A stretch of DNA of 50,846 nt from Bryobacterales bacterium (GCA_028819575.1 JAPPLB010000145.1:1-50846), one strand, 5' to 3'. Numbered from the stretch's first letter, positions 18,882 to 28,778 are shown. Made by a program: numbers and translations. Notes: a model not told the origin generated them from the sequence alone.

Positions 18882-19604
18882 CTACCGGGAAGACTCGCTG
18901 AAGTGCCTGTAGAGCATGTAGATACCCAATGCAATGAGACTGACAGGCCAGTAAGGCAAGAGACTAGGGATCCGCCAGTATCCGAGAGACTGTAAGAGGA
19001 AAGTGAACCCCAACACGATGAATGCGATGCCGATGGCAGGCAACCGCGAGCCCGCATGAACCAGAGACAGCAAACCAGAAAACTCATCAACCGGCTCTCC
19101 ACGCTGCAATGCCTTCGCGGTCCTCGACGCCTCGACCGGCATATAGATAAAGAACATCAACGCGAACATGATGAGTAGGGGATCGAGTTCTCCCGAAACG
19201 CCGGAGCCGATCAACGTCATCACCCCACCGAACACAACCACGTGGAATACCGCTTTCGCATAGTGGCCGTTGTAAACGGCGCCCACACCGGGAATGAGCC
19301 CCAATACGAACGCCAAGAAGGGGGACGGGGCTTCGACGCTTGCTTCCGAAGCCTTGAACCTGACCCTATCCTTGACGCCGGCGGAAGCTTTCGGTGGAGA
19401 TGAATGTAGCCCTTCATCGGTATGTGACGCCGCTTCCGGCCCTACGCCGGGTTCCCTCTCAGCCAGACAATCCCCGCAGTGAGCCACGCCATCGTTCTCA
19501 CGAACACATCCCGCGCAGAGAGCCTTGCCGCAAGACCGGCAGAAAGCCGTTGCTTCAGTATCCGGATGGGTCGCGCAGGTCATCGTCGCTGCTATCGTGC
19601 TCAT
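18882..19604 (-). CDS. B-box zinc-finger membrane protein in a sigma/anti-sigma operon
   Basis: 240 residues. The N-terminus is a B-box-type zinc finger (CATHPDTEATAFCRSC, then LCAGCVRE and HCGDC). After a polar linker (about 45-90) come four hydrophobic segments: a pair around GLIPGVGAVYNGHYAKAVF, one at LIMFALMFFIYMPVE, one at IGIAFIVLGFTFLLQSL and a last one, LPYWPVSLIALGIYML, resembling the LiaF-type transmembrane hairpin. It is an inner-membrane protein with a cytoplasmic zinc finger by inference. Its start overlaps the anti-sigma stop by four bases, so it is the third coupled gene of the operon and a candidate sensor or modulator. Confidence 0.85.
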   Translation of the reverse strand: MSTIAATMTCATHPDTEATAFCRSCGKALCAGCVRENDGVAHCGDCLAEREPGVGPEAASHTDEGLHSSPPKASAGVKDRVRFKASEASVEAPSPFLAFVLGLIPGVGAVYNGHYAKAVFHVVVFGGVMTLIGSGVSGELDPLLIMFALMFFIYMPVEASRTAKALQRGEPVDEFSGLLSLVHAGSRLPAIGIAFIVLGFTFLLQSLGYWRIPSLLPYWPVSLIALGIYMLYRHFSESSR

Positions 19605-20161
19605 CGAGGGGACATTGGCGTCGAATCGTCAGACGGAGCCCTCTCGTGTTCGTCCGGGCCCGCGGTGTTCTGTTTCTGCTCCGGGAACGTCCTGCGATAG
19701 ACAGCAACCCCTCGCTGCCAAACTTGATCCAATCCGACCGAGGCTGATCTCATCCGGGCGACAGGCGCCGCATCTTGCCAACGATCAAGAGTTTGCTGTC
19801 CGGACCACGTCAGAATTGAAAACGAGACGATTGCCAGCGCTACGCTCATGGCGAAACGCGGCTCGAACAACGGTTGCAGAAACGGTCGCACCCAACTCCT
19901 CGATCCAACTCCCGCTGCCACCAAGCCACCGGCGGGTGGCTCCGCGTGCACCGTCGAATCCAGGATGTTGGCTACCAGGCCTTCAGGAATCTCCACTGTC
20001 GGTGCTTGGCGCAAGAACCCCAATGCCAGGTCCATGTCTTCCCTCAGAGCCACGCAATGGGGGCAAGCGGCGAAGTGATCCTCGACCCGCCGCTGCTCAG
20101 AGATGCTCAGTGCGTCATCAAAATAGTCATCCAGCAGGCTTTCTACTCGACGGCAGTTCAC
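19601..20161 (-). CDS. Anti-sigma factor with zinc-finger (zf-HC2) domain
   Basis: 186 residues. The N-terminal zinc-binding anti-sigma domain is clear: C3, H29, C33, C36 (RVEDHFAACPHC). One transmembrane helix at about 104-120 (FAMSVALAIVSFSILTW) separates it from a ~60-residue periplasmic tail that is Gln/Pro/Ser-rich and has no known sensor fold. It should bind and hold the ECF sigma factor encoded just upstream; its ATG overlaps that gene's stop by four bases, ensuring stoichiometric synthesis. Release may be by proteolysis, as in RseA-like systems, but no such genes are adjacent. Confidence 0.92.
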   Translation of the reverse strand: MNCRRVESLLDDYFDDALSISEQRRVEDHFAACPHCVALREDMDLALGFLRQAPTVEIPEGLVANILDSTVHAEPPAGGLVAAGVGSRSWVRPFLQPLFEPRFAMSVALAIVSFSILTWSGQQTLDRWQDAAPVARMRSASVGLDQVWQRGVAVYRRTFPEQKQNTAGPDEHERAPSDDSTPMSPR

Positions 20162-20832
20162 GGCCGCACCCCCATGATCCGAAGGTGTTTAGCCAAGTCA
20201 CGGCGTCCGCGGTTGATTCGCGATTTCACGGTTCCCTGAGGAATATCCAGCACGCCGGCAATCTCCTGATATTCCATCTGTTGCAGGTCGCGCAAGATCA
20301 CGGCCTCCCGCAACTCCGGCGACATGCGGTCAAGCGCCGCGCGCAGTTTCTCTGAGGCCTCGCGCCGGACTAGCGTGTGGTCTGCACGTCCTCCGACCTC
20401 TGAAGTTTCCTCGATACCGGAAATTTGATCCTCCAGCGGCTCCAGCACCTTGTCTTTGCGGGATCTGCGGTAATGGTCAATCAGCAGGTTGCGCGTCAAT
20501 CGCAGCAACCAGGTCCGAAATGCCGCCGCCTCGGGCTGGTAGCTGCCCAGCCCGCGATAAACCCGCAAAAAGACTTCCTGAGTCAAGTCCCGCGCATCTT
20601 CCGAGTGCCCGGTGAATCGATAGCAGGTGGCATACACGACACGGGTATGAACCCGGACCAGGGCTTCCCAAGCGCTGCCGTCCCCATGCAGACACCGCCG
20701 GACGAGGTTCGCATCCCGCTCAGCCGCTTCTCTAGCGATCTGCTCACTGTAGCCACCCTCCTGTCGCGACCCCATCCAAGGGGTTGACCACGGGTGGATA
20801 GCTGCTTCAGATGCCATATCGGATCGATGCAC
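20158..20832 (-). CDS. ECF RNA polymerase sigma factor
   Basis: About 220 residues. Sigma region 2 is at YRFTGHSEDARDLTQEVFLR through YQPEAAAFRTWLLRLTRNLL, region 4 at LDRMSPELREAVILRDLQQM through EYQEIAGVLDIPQGTVKSRI with the helix-turn-helix. Acts in the cytoplasm and is controlled by the coupled anti-sigma gene. GTG 20832 or ATG 20817 are both possible starts. Upstream on the minus strand, GAACTT at 20873-20868 resembles an ECF -35 element, with TCTGA some 20 bases on; autoregulation is therefore possible but the -10 is not convincing. The N-terminal ~45 residues are extra compared with minimal ECF factors. Confidence 0.94.
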   Translation of the reverse strand: MHRSDMASEAAIHPWSTPWMGSRQEGGYSEQIAREAAERDANLVRRCLHGDGSAWEALVRVHTRVVYATCYRFTGHSEDARDLTQEVFLRVYRGLGSYQPEAAAFRTWLLRLTRNLLIDHYRRSRKDKVLEPLEDQISGIEETSEVGGRADHTLVRREASEKLRAALDRMSPELREAVILRDLQQMEYQEIAGVLDIPQGTVKSRINRGRRDLAKHLRIMGVRP

Positions 20833-21042
20833 CGTCCCTAATCAGAGTAAACGACGACTGAACCCAAAAGTTCATTGTTTTTTGCGGCCGCCTCGAGTGT
20901 CTGCCCCACATCAATGGCTTTTCACGATCCTCAACCCATTCCAACTCGATAAAGAGAATTCCGCAGCCCTTTGGACTGCCGCGGAAGACAAGAGCCGTTT
21001 AGAATAGAGGCGGTGATTTCGTTGAGCGCAGCCCCATCACGG

Positions 21043-23565
21043 ATGCATCACATCGCGCTTCTCTCAATAGGGTGCGCCTTGTCCATGGGCTTTTCACAAG
21101 CGCAAACAAATCCTGAATCGGTCCGCTTCTTCGAGGAGAAAGTCCGCCCTCTGCTGGCGGCGAAGTGTCTCACCTGCCACAACGAACAAGCCAAGATGAG
21201 CGGGCTTTCTCTGGAGTCGCGTGAGAGCGCCATGCTGGGAGGCAGCCGGGGCTCCGCAGTGATCCCCGGGCAACCGGAGGAGAGTCTCCTCGTCCAGGCC
21301 ATTAACCGGACGGGCGTCCTGAAAATGCCACCCACTGGACCTCTCGAAAGTCATGAAGTCAGTGTCTTGGAGTCATGGGTCCGGGCGGGAGCCCCATGGG
21401 GCATTGCCGCTGGCAAGAATGTCAAGCGTGCCGGTCCGTCACATTGGTCTTTCCAGCCTGTGCGTCGACTAGATCCTCCTGCGGTGGAAGATCATCATTG
21501 GATACGGAATCCGATCGACTGGTTTGTGCTCGCGCGCTTGGAAGCCAAACAGATCCGCCCCTCACCGCCAGCCTCGCGGCGAACTCTCATCCGACGAGTC
21601 AGCCTCGATCTCATCGGCCTGCCACCGATTCCTGAAGAGATCGCCGCGTTCCTCGCAGACAAGGCTCCGGGCGCTTACGAGCGCCTCGTGGACCGCCTTC
21701 TTGATTCCCCCCATTACGGCGAGCGCTGGGGGCGTCATTGGCTCGATATTGCCCGTTACGCCGACTCGAACGGCTACTCGATCGACAGCAACCGCTCGAT
21801 TTGGCGATACCGTGACTGGGTCATCAACGCACTCAACGACAATATGCCGTTCGACCGGTTTGTGATCGAGCAGCTTGCCGGCGACTTGCTGCCGAATCCA
21901 ACGACAGACCAGCTCATCGCGACCGGATTCCACCGCAACACGATGATCAACGAGGAGGGCGGTATCGATTTTGAACAGTACCGCGTCGAGGCAGTCGTCG
22001 ATCGCGTCAGCACAACCGGGGCGGCTTTCTTGGGACTGACCATCGGCTGTGCCCGCTGCCACGACCACAAGTTCGACCCGATCTCGCAGAAAGATTTTTA
22101 TCAACTCTACGCCTTCTTCAACAGCATCGACGAGCTGAGCGGCGAAATGTCCGCAAAAAAGGGCAACAGGCGCACGATGGACCCGATACTCGAGTTTGGC
22201 GAACCGGCGGACTTTGCGGGGCGGGAAGCAGCGCGGCGCCAGATCTCGGTCTTGCAAGATGAACTCGAAGACTACGAGACCGAAGTTAAGAAGAAATTCG
22301 CCGAATGGGAACGAGAGCTGTCCGAGAAAGAGCGCGCGGAATTCTTGCCCCACATCCAGGAGATTCTTGCAACCCCGCCCGCACAGCGGATATCACATCA
22401 GAAGGGTGTGCTCGAGCGCTTTTTCGTCTCGCAGGACCCGGCTTGGCAGGCCCGTCAAGAGGGTCTCCGGGTACTGCGCTCCGCCGAACCGAAACTCGAG
22501 TCCACTCTCATCATGCGTGAGCTGGCGCAACCACGCCAAGCTTTCATACATGTGGCGGGTGATTTCACGCAGCGAGGCGAATCGGTTGATCCCGCCACCC
22601 CCGCCGTTTTGCCGTCGCTTCCCGAGACAGCGAAGCCGAATCGTCTTGATCTGGCTCGTTGGCTGATGTCACCTGAGAACCCGCTTACGTCGCGAGTGAC
22701 CGTGAATCGAATGTGGCAGCGATATTTCGGTCTCGGACTCGTCGAAACAGAGAACGACTTCGGCTCGCAGGGCACTCTGCCAAGCCACCCGCAATTGCTG
22801 GACTGGCTGGCTTCCGAGCTGATTCACCGGGATTGGGACCTCAAGCAGATGCACCGTTTGATCGTCACCTCGGCTACCTATCGACAGTCGTCGGCCGCGC
22901 GGCCGGAACTCTCTGAAATTGATCCGGACAATCGGCTCCTCGCCCGGCAGAACCGGCTGCGTTTGGAAGCGGAGTTGATCCGGGATGCCGCATTGACTGC
23001 ATCCGGCCTCCTCACGTCAGAGATCGGGGGCGTCAGTGTCTTTCCGCCTCAGCCGGAGGGTTTCGGGCAGTTTACTCAGGTCAATCGCGAGTGGAAGACC
23101 GCCGAGGGGCGCGACCGCTACCGCCGGGGCATGTACACTTTCTTCCGGCGTTCCGCTGCTTATCCGGGCCTCGCCATGTTCGACGCTCCCAACACACAGG
23201 CGACCAATACAAGACGCAACCGCTCGAACACGCCCCTGCAGGCGTTGACCTTGCTTAACGATCAGACGCAGACCGAGTTCTCCCGGGCCCTTGCGAAAGC
23301 AATCCTGAATCAGGGAGGCGTAACGCGTTCCGACCGTATCCGTTACGTTTTCGAACGTTGTTTGACCCGCCTGCCGGAGCCGCGAGAGGAGGATCGTTTG
23401 AGATCGTTCCTGGCCCGCATGGTCGATGACTTCCGCACTCACCCCGAAGCGATCCAAGACGTAATCGGCGAAGACCCGGAGGACGGTGACAAGCCTCTCC
23501 TGGCGGCGTGGACGGCCGCCTCCCGCGTGTTGCTGAACCTTGACGAATTCGTAACGAGACAATGA
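21043..23565 (+). CDS. PSD1-type protein: cytochrome c-like, DUF1549 and DUF1553 domains
   Basis: About 840 residues from ATG 21043, which leaves a signal peptide (LLSIGCALSMGFSQAQ). Order: planctomycete-type cytochrome domain with a CLTCH haem site (about residue 46) and PP-x-G; DUF1549 (SHWSFQPVRRL..., LDSPHYGERWGRHWLDIARYADS, EQLAGDLLPNPT) that includes a second CxxCH, CARCHDHKFDP; a helical charged linker; and DUF1553 (TSRVTVNRMWQRYFGLGLVE onwards, ATNTRRNRSNTPLQALTLLND). Exported, probably periplasmic, with bound haem. Function is unproven; such proteins are thought to act on polysaccharides. It overlaps the DUF1501 gene by four bases, the usual pairing. Confidence 0.92.
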   Translation: MHHIALLSIGCALSMGFSQAQTNPESVRFFEEKVRPLLAAKCLTCHNEQAKMSGLSLESRESAMLGGSRGSAVIPGQPEESLLVQAINRTGVLKMPPTGPLESHEVSVLESWVRAGAPWGIAAGKNVKRAGPSHWSFQPVRRLDPPAVEDHHWIRNPIDWFVLARLEAKQIRPSPPASRRTLIRRVSLDLIGLPPIPEEIAAFLADKAPGAYERLVDRLLDSPHYGERWGRHWLDIARYADSNGYSIDSNRSIWRYRDWVINALNDNMPFDRFVIEQLAGDLLPNPTTDQLIATGFHRNTMINEEGGIDFEQYRVEAVVDRVSTTGAAFLGLTIGCARCHDHKFDPISQKDFYQLYAFFNSIDELSGEMSAKKGNRRTMDPILEFGEPADFAGREAARRQISVLQDELEDYETEVKKKFAEWERELSEKERAEFLPHIQEILATPPAQRISHQKGVLERFFVSQDPAWQARQEGLRVLRSAEPKLESTLIMRELAQPRQAFIHVAGDFTQRGESVDPATPAVLPSLPETAKPNRLDLARWLMSPENPLTSRVTVNRMWQRYFGLGLVETENDFGSQGTLPSHPQLLDWLASELIHRDWDLKQMHRLIVTSATYRQSSAARPELSEIDPDNRLLARQNRLRLEAELIRDAALTASGLLTSEIGGVSVFPPQPEGFGQFTQVNREWKTAEGRDRYRRGMYTFFRRSAAYPGLAMFDAPNTQATNTRRNRSNTPLQALTLLNDQTQTEFSRALAKAILNQGGVTRSDRIRYVFERCLTRLPEPREEDRLRSFLARMVDDFRTHPEAIQDVIGEDPEDGDKPLLAAWTAASRVLLNLDEFVTRQ

Positions 23566-25016
23566 TGCCACCCGACGATCCGATCTACTCAGCCCTCAAG
23601 CGCACGACCCGGCGACACTTCTTCGAGCAATGCGGCATCGGACTCGGCAAGACGGCGTTGACCTCTCTCATCGTCGGCGATTCGTTGTTCGGTTCGCCTG
23701 CGAATGGACCTCTTCTCAAAAAACGCCACTTCCCTGCAAAGGCGAAAAATGTCATTTACCTTTTCATGGCTGGCGCTCCCAGCCAATTTGAGCTGTGGGA
23801 GCACAAGCCCGACTTGCAGAAGTTGAACGGCCAGCCTATTCCCAAGTCGCTGATGGAAGGCAAACGCTTCGCCTTCATGGAAAGTTTTACGAAGGACCCA
23901 CCGAAGCTACTCGCAACGAAGCGGAAGTTCAAACGCTACGGTCAGTCGGGCAAGCTGGTGTCTGAGTGCTTCCCGCACACGGCCCAGGTTGTCGACGATC
24001 TCGCGTTCGTCCGATCCATCCACACCGAGAACTTCAACCACGCGCCAGCCAAGATCATGATGAATACTGGTACGCCGATCTTCGGGCGGCCGAGCATGGG
24101 ATCCTGGGTCAGCTATGGCATCGGCAGCGAGTCGAAGGAGCTTCCTGGATTCGTGGTGTTGCAGTCCGGCCCACGGGGACCTCGCGGAGGCGCACTCAAT
24201 TGGGCAAGTGGATTCCTGCCGACAGCGCATCAGGGCGTTCCATTCCTGAGCGGCGGCGATCCGATTCTCAACATGTCAAACCCCCCGGGTTTCGACGACG
24301 TGCGTCAAGAGACCACGATCGACACGATTCTCGACCTCAATGGCATGCAGCTTGAGCGCGTGGGCGACCCGGAAATATCGACCCGGATTGCCGCCTATGA
24401 GATGGCCCACCGCATGCAGACGAGCGGTCCGGAATTGATCGACTTTTCCACCGAGTCCAAGTCAACGCTCGCGATGTACGGCGCTGAACCGGGAGCCAAG
24501 TCGTTTGCGAACAACTGTATCTTGGCGCGGCGCTTGGTGGAGCGGGGTGTTCGCTTTGTCCAGCTCTATCACTCAAGCTGGGACCACCACGGTGGCCGCC
24601 TCGAGAACCTCGAAAACAGCCTGGACGAAGTCTGCCTGGACGTCGACCAGGCTATAGCGGCGCTCATACGCGACCTCAAGATGCGCGGCCTTCTGGAAGA
24701 AACGCTTGTCGTTTGGGGCGGTGAATTCGGCCGAACCCCGATGGGCGAAGAGCGCGAAACAATCGGCCGCAATCACCACATTGACGCCTTTACCATGTGG
24801 TTCGCCGGCGGCGGTATCAAACCCGGTCAGACAATCGGCGAAACCGACGAAATCGGCTTTTCCGCGGTCAAGGACCCGGTTCACGTCCACGACATCCAGG
24901 CCACAATCCTTCATCTGCTCGGAATCGACCACACCAAGCTGACCTTCAAGTTCCGTGGGCGCGATTTCCGACTGACGGACGTCGGAGGTCATGCCATTAA
25001 CAAGATACTGGCTTAG
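23562..25016 (+). CDS. DUF1501 (sulfatase-like) Tat-exported protein
   Basis: 484 residues. The N-terminus has a twin-arginine motif (TRRHFFEQCGIGLGKTALTS), so it is probably exported folded. Then comes the DUF1501 core, with AKNVIYLFMAGAPSQFELWE, VDDLAFVRSIHTENFNHAPA, GRPSMGSWVSYGIGSES, and WGGEFGRTPM near the end, all typical. The family has an alkaline phosphatase/sulfatase-like fold, but a confirmed substrate is lacking. The ATG overlaps the stop of the PSD1-type gene (ATGA), so the pair is one transcriptional and translational unit and likely one functional complex at the cell surface. Confidence 0.93.
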   Translation: MMPPDDPIYSALKRTTRRHFFEQCGIGLGKTALTSLIVGDSLFGSPANGPLLKKRHFPAKAKNVIYLFMAGAPSQFELWEHKPDLQKLNGQPIPKSLMEGKRFAFMESFTKDPPKLLATKRKFKRYGQSGKLVSECFPHTAQVVDDLAFVRSIHTENFNHAPAKIMMNTGTPIFGRPSMGSWVSYGIGSESKELPGFVVLQSGPRGPRGGALNWASGFLPTAHQGVPFLSGGDPILNMSNPPGFDDVRQETTIDTILDLNGMQLERVGDPEISTRIAAYEMAHRMQTSGPELIDFSTESKSTLAMYGAEPGAKSFANNCILARRLVERGVRFVQLYHSSWDHHGGRLENLENSLDEVCLDVDQAIAALIRDLKMRGLLEETLVVWGGEFGRTPMGEERETIGRNHHIDAFTMWFAGGGIKPGQTIGETDEIGFSAVKDPVHVHDIQATILHLLGIDHTKLTFKFRGRDFRLTDVGGHAINKILA

Positions 25017-25163
25017 TGTTGATCAGTGCGTTGTAATATGGCGCGCCGTACCAGGTCGCTTCGAGGCCTCATGGCGGGTGACTGAGTGAACAAAGGCGTA
25101 TTCGGCAGGCGCCGTCAAGTCGGCCGTATGTAGTGAGATAGGATCAAAGATCTCCGCCCAAGC

Positions 25164-25628
25164 ATGCGCTGTCCTTTCTGTGAACAAACGTCCGACAAGG
25201 TCGTCGACTCCCGTGAAAGCAAGGAGGGGGATGTCATCCGCCGGCGTCGCGAGTGTCTGCATTGCTATAGGCGGTTTACTACCTACGAGCGTATCGACGA
25301 AGTCCCCTACATGGTGGTCAAGAAAGACGGCCGCCGCGAAAAGTTCGACCGCCAGAAGGTCCTCAACGGACTCTTGCGTGCATGCGAGAAACGTCCCGTC
25401 AGCATGAGCAATCTGGAAGAGCTGGTCAACGAGGCGGAATCGATGGTTGTCGAGGCGCCAGAGCGTGAGTGCGCCACCGTGGCCATCGGGGAATGCCTGA
25501 TGGAACGTTTGCGCACAATCGACCAAGTTGCCTATGTCCGCTTCGCATCCGTGTACCGCGATTTTCAAGACGAAGAAGAGTTCCTCAAAGAGGTCACCGC
25601 CCTGATCAAGCAGAAGAAATTGAATTGA
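25164..25628 (+). CDS. nrdR: Transcriptional repressor NrdR
   Basis: 154 residues, standard length. NrdR senses ATP/dATP and represses ribonucleotide reductase genes by binding NrdR boxes. The N-terminal zinc ribbon has C3, C6, C31, C34 (MRCPFC ... [14 protein letters not shown]), followed by an ATP-cone domain from about residue 49 ([20 protein letters not shown]) ending near [11 protein letters not shown]. No nrd genes are in the window. The start at ATG 25164 is the canonical MRCPFC. Confidence 0.98.
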   Translation: MRCPFCEQTSDKVVDSRESKEGDVIRRRRECLHCYRRFTTYERIDEVPYMVVKKDGRREKFDRQKVLNGLLRACEKRPVSMSNLEELVNEAESMVVEAPERECATVAIGECLMERLRTIDQVAYVRFASVYRDFQDEEEFLKEVTALIKQKKLN

Positions 25629-25720
25629 AAGCGCTTTTGCGTCAGTTGGCCGTCAGGGCCGCACATTGCGGATTTTCTATTGCAAATAAGACGTCTTTCA
25701 CTGATACTGTTCTTGAAAGG

Positions 25721-25743
25721 CCGTAGACCCGCTGGATCTACGG
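25721..25743 (+). other. Hairpin in the nrdR-rpoD intergenic region
   Basis: CCGTAGA and TCTACGG form a perfect seven-base-pair stem around a nine-base loop. No T-run follows, so it is not a standard terminator. The whole gap 25629-25949 (about 320 bases) must hold the end of nrdR transcription and the promoter of the sigma factor, but I cannot pick a convincing -35/-10 pair or any known riboswitch. Confidence 0.4.
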
Positions 25744-25949
25744 AGTTAATTCTCGCCTTCCCCACCACATGTTCGACCCGGCCCTTTCAGACGTTTTGCT
25801 CTGCTTGGCATCCCGTTGCCAAGTTGGGTGGGATCAAGGCTCCTGCTCGTGACCGTGAAAACAGCCATTGGGGTCTGGACGCGCTTATTAGGCCTTAGGT
25901 GGAGCATGACCTCGTCTCAGTGCAGGAAAGTCTTTCCTGACAAGTCGAT

Positions 25950-27515
25950 ATGAGATCCGAGGATTCGTCTGTGGATCAGTTCGAGGAACAACAGCTCATT
26001 CCCGAGTCCCGCGAGAGACTCAAGGTCGAGGTCGAAGACAACGGCGACTTCATTGACGGCCAGGGGCGAGGCCTGAATGCCGGTGACCTGGAACCAGCCA
26101 CGGAAGCAGCTCTGTACACCGACGATCCGGTTCGAGTTTATCTGCGTGAGATGGGCTCCGTTCCCTTACTGACCCGCCAGGGCGAAGTGGACTTGGCGCG
26201 CCGCATGGAGCGTGGCAAGACGCAGATGTTTCGAGCCATTTCACGCTCTCCACTCGTGCTGGCCGAGATTATGGCTCTTTACGATCGGATCAAGCGTGGC
26301 GACACCGACCTGGAAGCTGTCGTCGTTATTCCACGTACTGACGAAACAGAAGACGAGCGTGCAGAGAAGCGCATCGAAGCCAAGCGGAAGTTTACCCGTG
26401 TGATGAGGGCTTACAAGCGGGTCGAGACTATCGACCAAAAGATCCAGCGAACTCCAAAGCGAAACGTCCATGTCGTCCGACAACTCCAGTGGAAACGAAA
26501 GAGACTCCTGGTCAAGCTCTCGAGGACAATTCAGCAAGTGCCTTTCTCGCAGGCTTACTGGGACAAGTTCAGCGACGAGTTGGAGAAAGCCCAATCGAAT
26601 CTCGCTCCGCTCTATTCCGAACTGGATCGGCTCAAGACCAAGTCAGCGAGGAAAACCAGTTCCGTTGCGGCGGCCCAACGGGAAATCCGACGTGAGATCC
26701 GCAAGGCCGAGGCAGCCTACAGGTTGACGCTCAAAGAGGTCCGGCACACGACGAGGCGCATCTATAGCGGCTTCTGCGAGTCGGAGAGGGCCAAGAAAGA
26801 GCTCGTGGAAGCGAACCTCCGCTTGGTCGTGTCCGTAGCGAAGAAGTACGTCAACCGCGGACTCCACCTGCTCGACTTGATTCAGGAAGGCAATCTCGGG
26901 CTGATGCGGGCTGCCGAGAAGTTTGAATACCGCCGCGGCTACAAGTTCTCCACCTACGCCACTTGGTGGATTCGCCAAGCCATTACCAGAGCCATCGCCG
27001 ATCAATCGCGTACGATCCGCATTCCCGTTCATATGAACGAGAGCATGAACAAGTTTCTGCGAGCCTCACGCGAGTTGGAGAAGGAACTCGGTCGCATGCC
27101 CACCAACGACGAAATCGGGGGCAGCATGGAAATCTCGGCGGAGAAAGTCCAGAAGCTCAAGACGATTTCACGAGACCCGGTTTCGCTGGAGACTCCTGTC
27201 GGCCGAGATGGTGAATCAGCACTCGGTGACCTGCTGGAAGACCGCTGGGTCGGTTCCCCCGTAGACACTGTCATCGAATCAAATGTCCAGGACGAGACAG
27301 CCGACGTGCTCAAGACCCTTTCTCCCAAAGAAGAAAAGGTGATCCGCATGCGATTTGGTATCGGATGCGATCGAGAACATACTCTGGAAGAGATTGGTCA
27401 GGAGTTTGCCGTCACACGGGAACGCATCCGGCAAATCGAAGCGAAGGCGCTCCGTGCTCTGAGGGGCCCGGACCGCGCCCGCCGGTTGCGCGCCCTGATG
27501 GCTGCCAAGCACTAG
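25950..27515 (+). CDS. rpoD: RNA polymerase sigma factor RpoD/SigA type
   Basis: 521 residues. Region 1.2 ([20 protein letters not shown]), a charged non-conserved spacer of about 200 residues, regions 2.1-2.4 ([60 protein letters not shown]), region 3 ([20 protein letters not shown]) and region 4 ([36 protein letters not shown]). This is a full group 1 sigma factor, though region 1.1 appears absent or much reduced. It is the probable vegetative sigma factor. A second copy elsewhere cannot be excluded. Confidence 0.95.
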   Translation: MRSEDSSVDQFEEQQLIPESRERLKVEVEDNGDFIDGQGRGLNAGDLEPATEAALYTDDPVRVYLREMGSVPLLTRQGEVDLARRMERGKTQMFRAISRSPLVLAEIMALYDRIKRGDTDLEAVVVIPRTDETEDERAEKRIEAKRKFTRVMRAYKRVETIDQKIQRTPKRNVHVVRQLQWKRKRLLVKLSRTIQQVPFSQAYWDKFSDELEKAQSNLAPLYSELDRLKTKSARKTSSVAAAQREIRREIRKAEAAYRLTLKEVRHTTRRIYSGFCESERAKKELVEANLRLVVSVAKKYVNRGLHLLDLIQEGNLGLMRAAEKFEYRRGYKFSTYATWWIRQAITRAIADQSRTIRIPVHMNESMNKFLRASRELEKELGRMPTNDEIGGSMEISAEKVQKLKTISRDPVSLETPVGRDGESALGDLLEDRWVGSPVDTVIESNVQDETADVLKTLSPKEEKVIRMRFGIGCDREHTLEEIGQEFAVTRERIRQIEAKALRALRGPDRARRLRALMAAKH

Positions 27516-27573
27516 TCACGTTGTCACCACGCAGCGGAGCACAAGGCAGCCGTCAGGTCGAATCGCAAGTTGC

Positions 27574-28371
27574 TTGGTGGGCATTTGGACGCTAAGCTCG
27601 CCATCGCTTCCTCGGAGCCAGTCTCTCTTGTTGCCTCCCCTTTCGGTTGTCATTCCCGCCTACAACGAACAGCAGCGCCTGCCTGCCACCTTGCGGAAGG
27701 TTGCTGGTTTCCTTGGTGCGCATGTTGACGGTCCCTGCGAGATCCTGGTTGTAAACGACGGTTCGACCGACAGCACTTTCGAGGCTGCCCGAGAGGCTGG
27801 AGCCGGCATGGAGAACGACCAACTGCAAGTGACCGTGCTTGACAACGGGGCCAATCGCGGTAAGGGCTACTCGGTTCGGCACGGCGTCTCCGAGAGCTGC
27901 CATGGATGGGTGCTGGTTACCGACGCCGACCTTTCCTCGCCAATCGACGAGTGCTTGAAGCTTTTTGCAGCCGTAGAAGAACAAGGTTGTGACATTGCGA
28001 TCGGCTCACGAGCCGTCGACCGCTCACTCATCGTTGTCCGCCAGTCCCTGTTCCGTGAAACGATGGGCCGCGTCTTCAACGTCGCCGTGCGCCTCGGAGC
28101 CGGGCTCGCCTTCAAGGACACCCAATGCGGATTCAAGCTCTTTTCCGGCAAGTCCGCGCAGGATATCTTTTCCCGGCAGCTTCTGGAAGGTTTCGGCTTC
28201 GACGTGGAAGTGCTCTATCTCGCGCGCAAACTCGGCTACCGGGCTATCGAGGTGCCTGTTCGCTGGGACGATTGCCAAGGAACCAAGGTCAATATATTTT
28301 CCGGTCTAAACGCCTTCGTGGACATCCTCCGAGTCCGTAAGAACGATTGGACGGGCAAGTACCGAAAATAG
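27574..28371 (+). CDS. Glycosyltransferase family 2, dolichyl-phosphate glucosyltransferase (ALG5)-like
   Basis: Up to 265 residues; the true start is uncertain because no ATG is available: TTG 27574, or TTG 27628 just before LPPLSVVIPAYNEQQRLPAT. GT-A motifs are complete: VNDGSTDSTFEA, NRGKGYSVRHGV, the DxD segment VTDADLSSPIDE, then AIGSRAV and the ALG5/DPG-type region DTQCGFKLFSG and FGFDVEVLYLARKLGYRAIE. No membrane helices. Expected to transfer a hexose from a nucleotide sugar to a polyprenyl phosphate. It stands 58 bases after the sigma factor in the same direction. Different subtype from the GT2 at 12948-13679. Confidence 0.9.
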   Translation: MVGIWTLSSPSLPRSQSLLLPPLSVVIPAYNEQQRLPATLRKVAGFLGAHVDGPCEILVVNDGSTDSTFEAAREAGAGMENDQLQVTVLDNGANRGKGYSVRHGVSESCHGWVLVTDADLSSPIDECLKLFAAVEEQGCDIAIGSRAVDRSLIVVRQSLFRETMGRVFNVAVRLGAGLAFKDTQCGFKLFSGKSAQDIFSRQLLEGFGFDVEVLYLARKLGYRAIEVPVRWDDCQGTKVNIFSGLNAFVDILRVRKNDWTGKYRK

Positions 28372-28505
28372 CGCCGCCGCTCTGCTGGCCGCCGCGGCGT
28401 CTTCGCCCATCCCCCCAAAGAAGTCCTACAGGGCCGAGTCTACAGCACGGTAAACAGCTTGATCAGGCATTGTTACCCGGCGGTTCTCCAGGTCCGGATG
28501 GTGGC

Positions 28506-28778
28506 TCAACGGTACACCCTGTCGCGGATGCCGACCCTCACCACCAGGACACGCAAGGCATCGTCCTGAATGTCGCAGATCACGCGGCAGTCCCCTACCC
28601 GATATCGCCACAACTCACCCAGAACGCCCGTCAGTGCCTTGCCCACGATGCGTGGGTCTTCCAGTACCGCAACTCGCTCGTTCATGTAATCGACAATGCG
28701 TCGAGCGATCTGCTTGTCGAGCTTGCGAAGTTGGGTCCGGGCGGTTGCGGTGTACTCAATCGTCCAGGTCAAGGTCAT
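28506..28778 (-). CDS. RelE/ParE-family toxin
   Basis: 90 residues. RelE fold signature: WTIEYTATARTQLRKLDKQI followed by RIVDYMNERVA, the GELWRYRVGDCRVICDI beta hairpin with the basic residues used for ribosome-dependent mRNA cleavage, and VLVVRVGIRDRVY at the C-terminus. The start overlaps the end of the RHH antitoxin gene by 23 bases on the same strand, the standard antitoxin-first operon. Both are small, and the module is probably horizontally acquired. Complete and apparently intact. Confidence 0.9.
   Translation of the reverse strand: MTLTWTIEYTATARTQLRKLDKQIARRIVDYMNERVAVLEDPRIVGKALTGVLGELWRYRVGDCRVICDIQDDALRVLVVRVGIRDRVYR

Noticed and set aside
21562-22353. 263-codon minus-strand open frame
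   Set aside because: Antisense to the DUF1549 domain.
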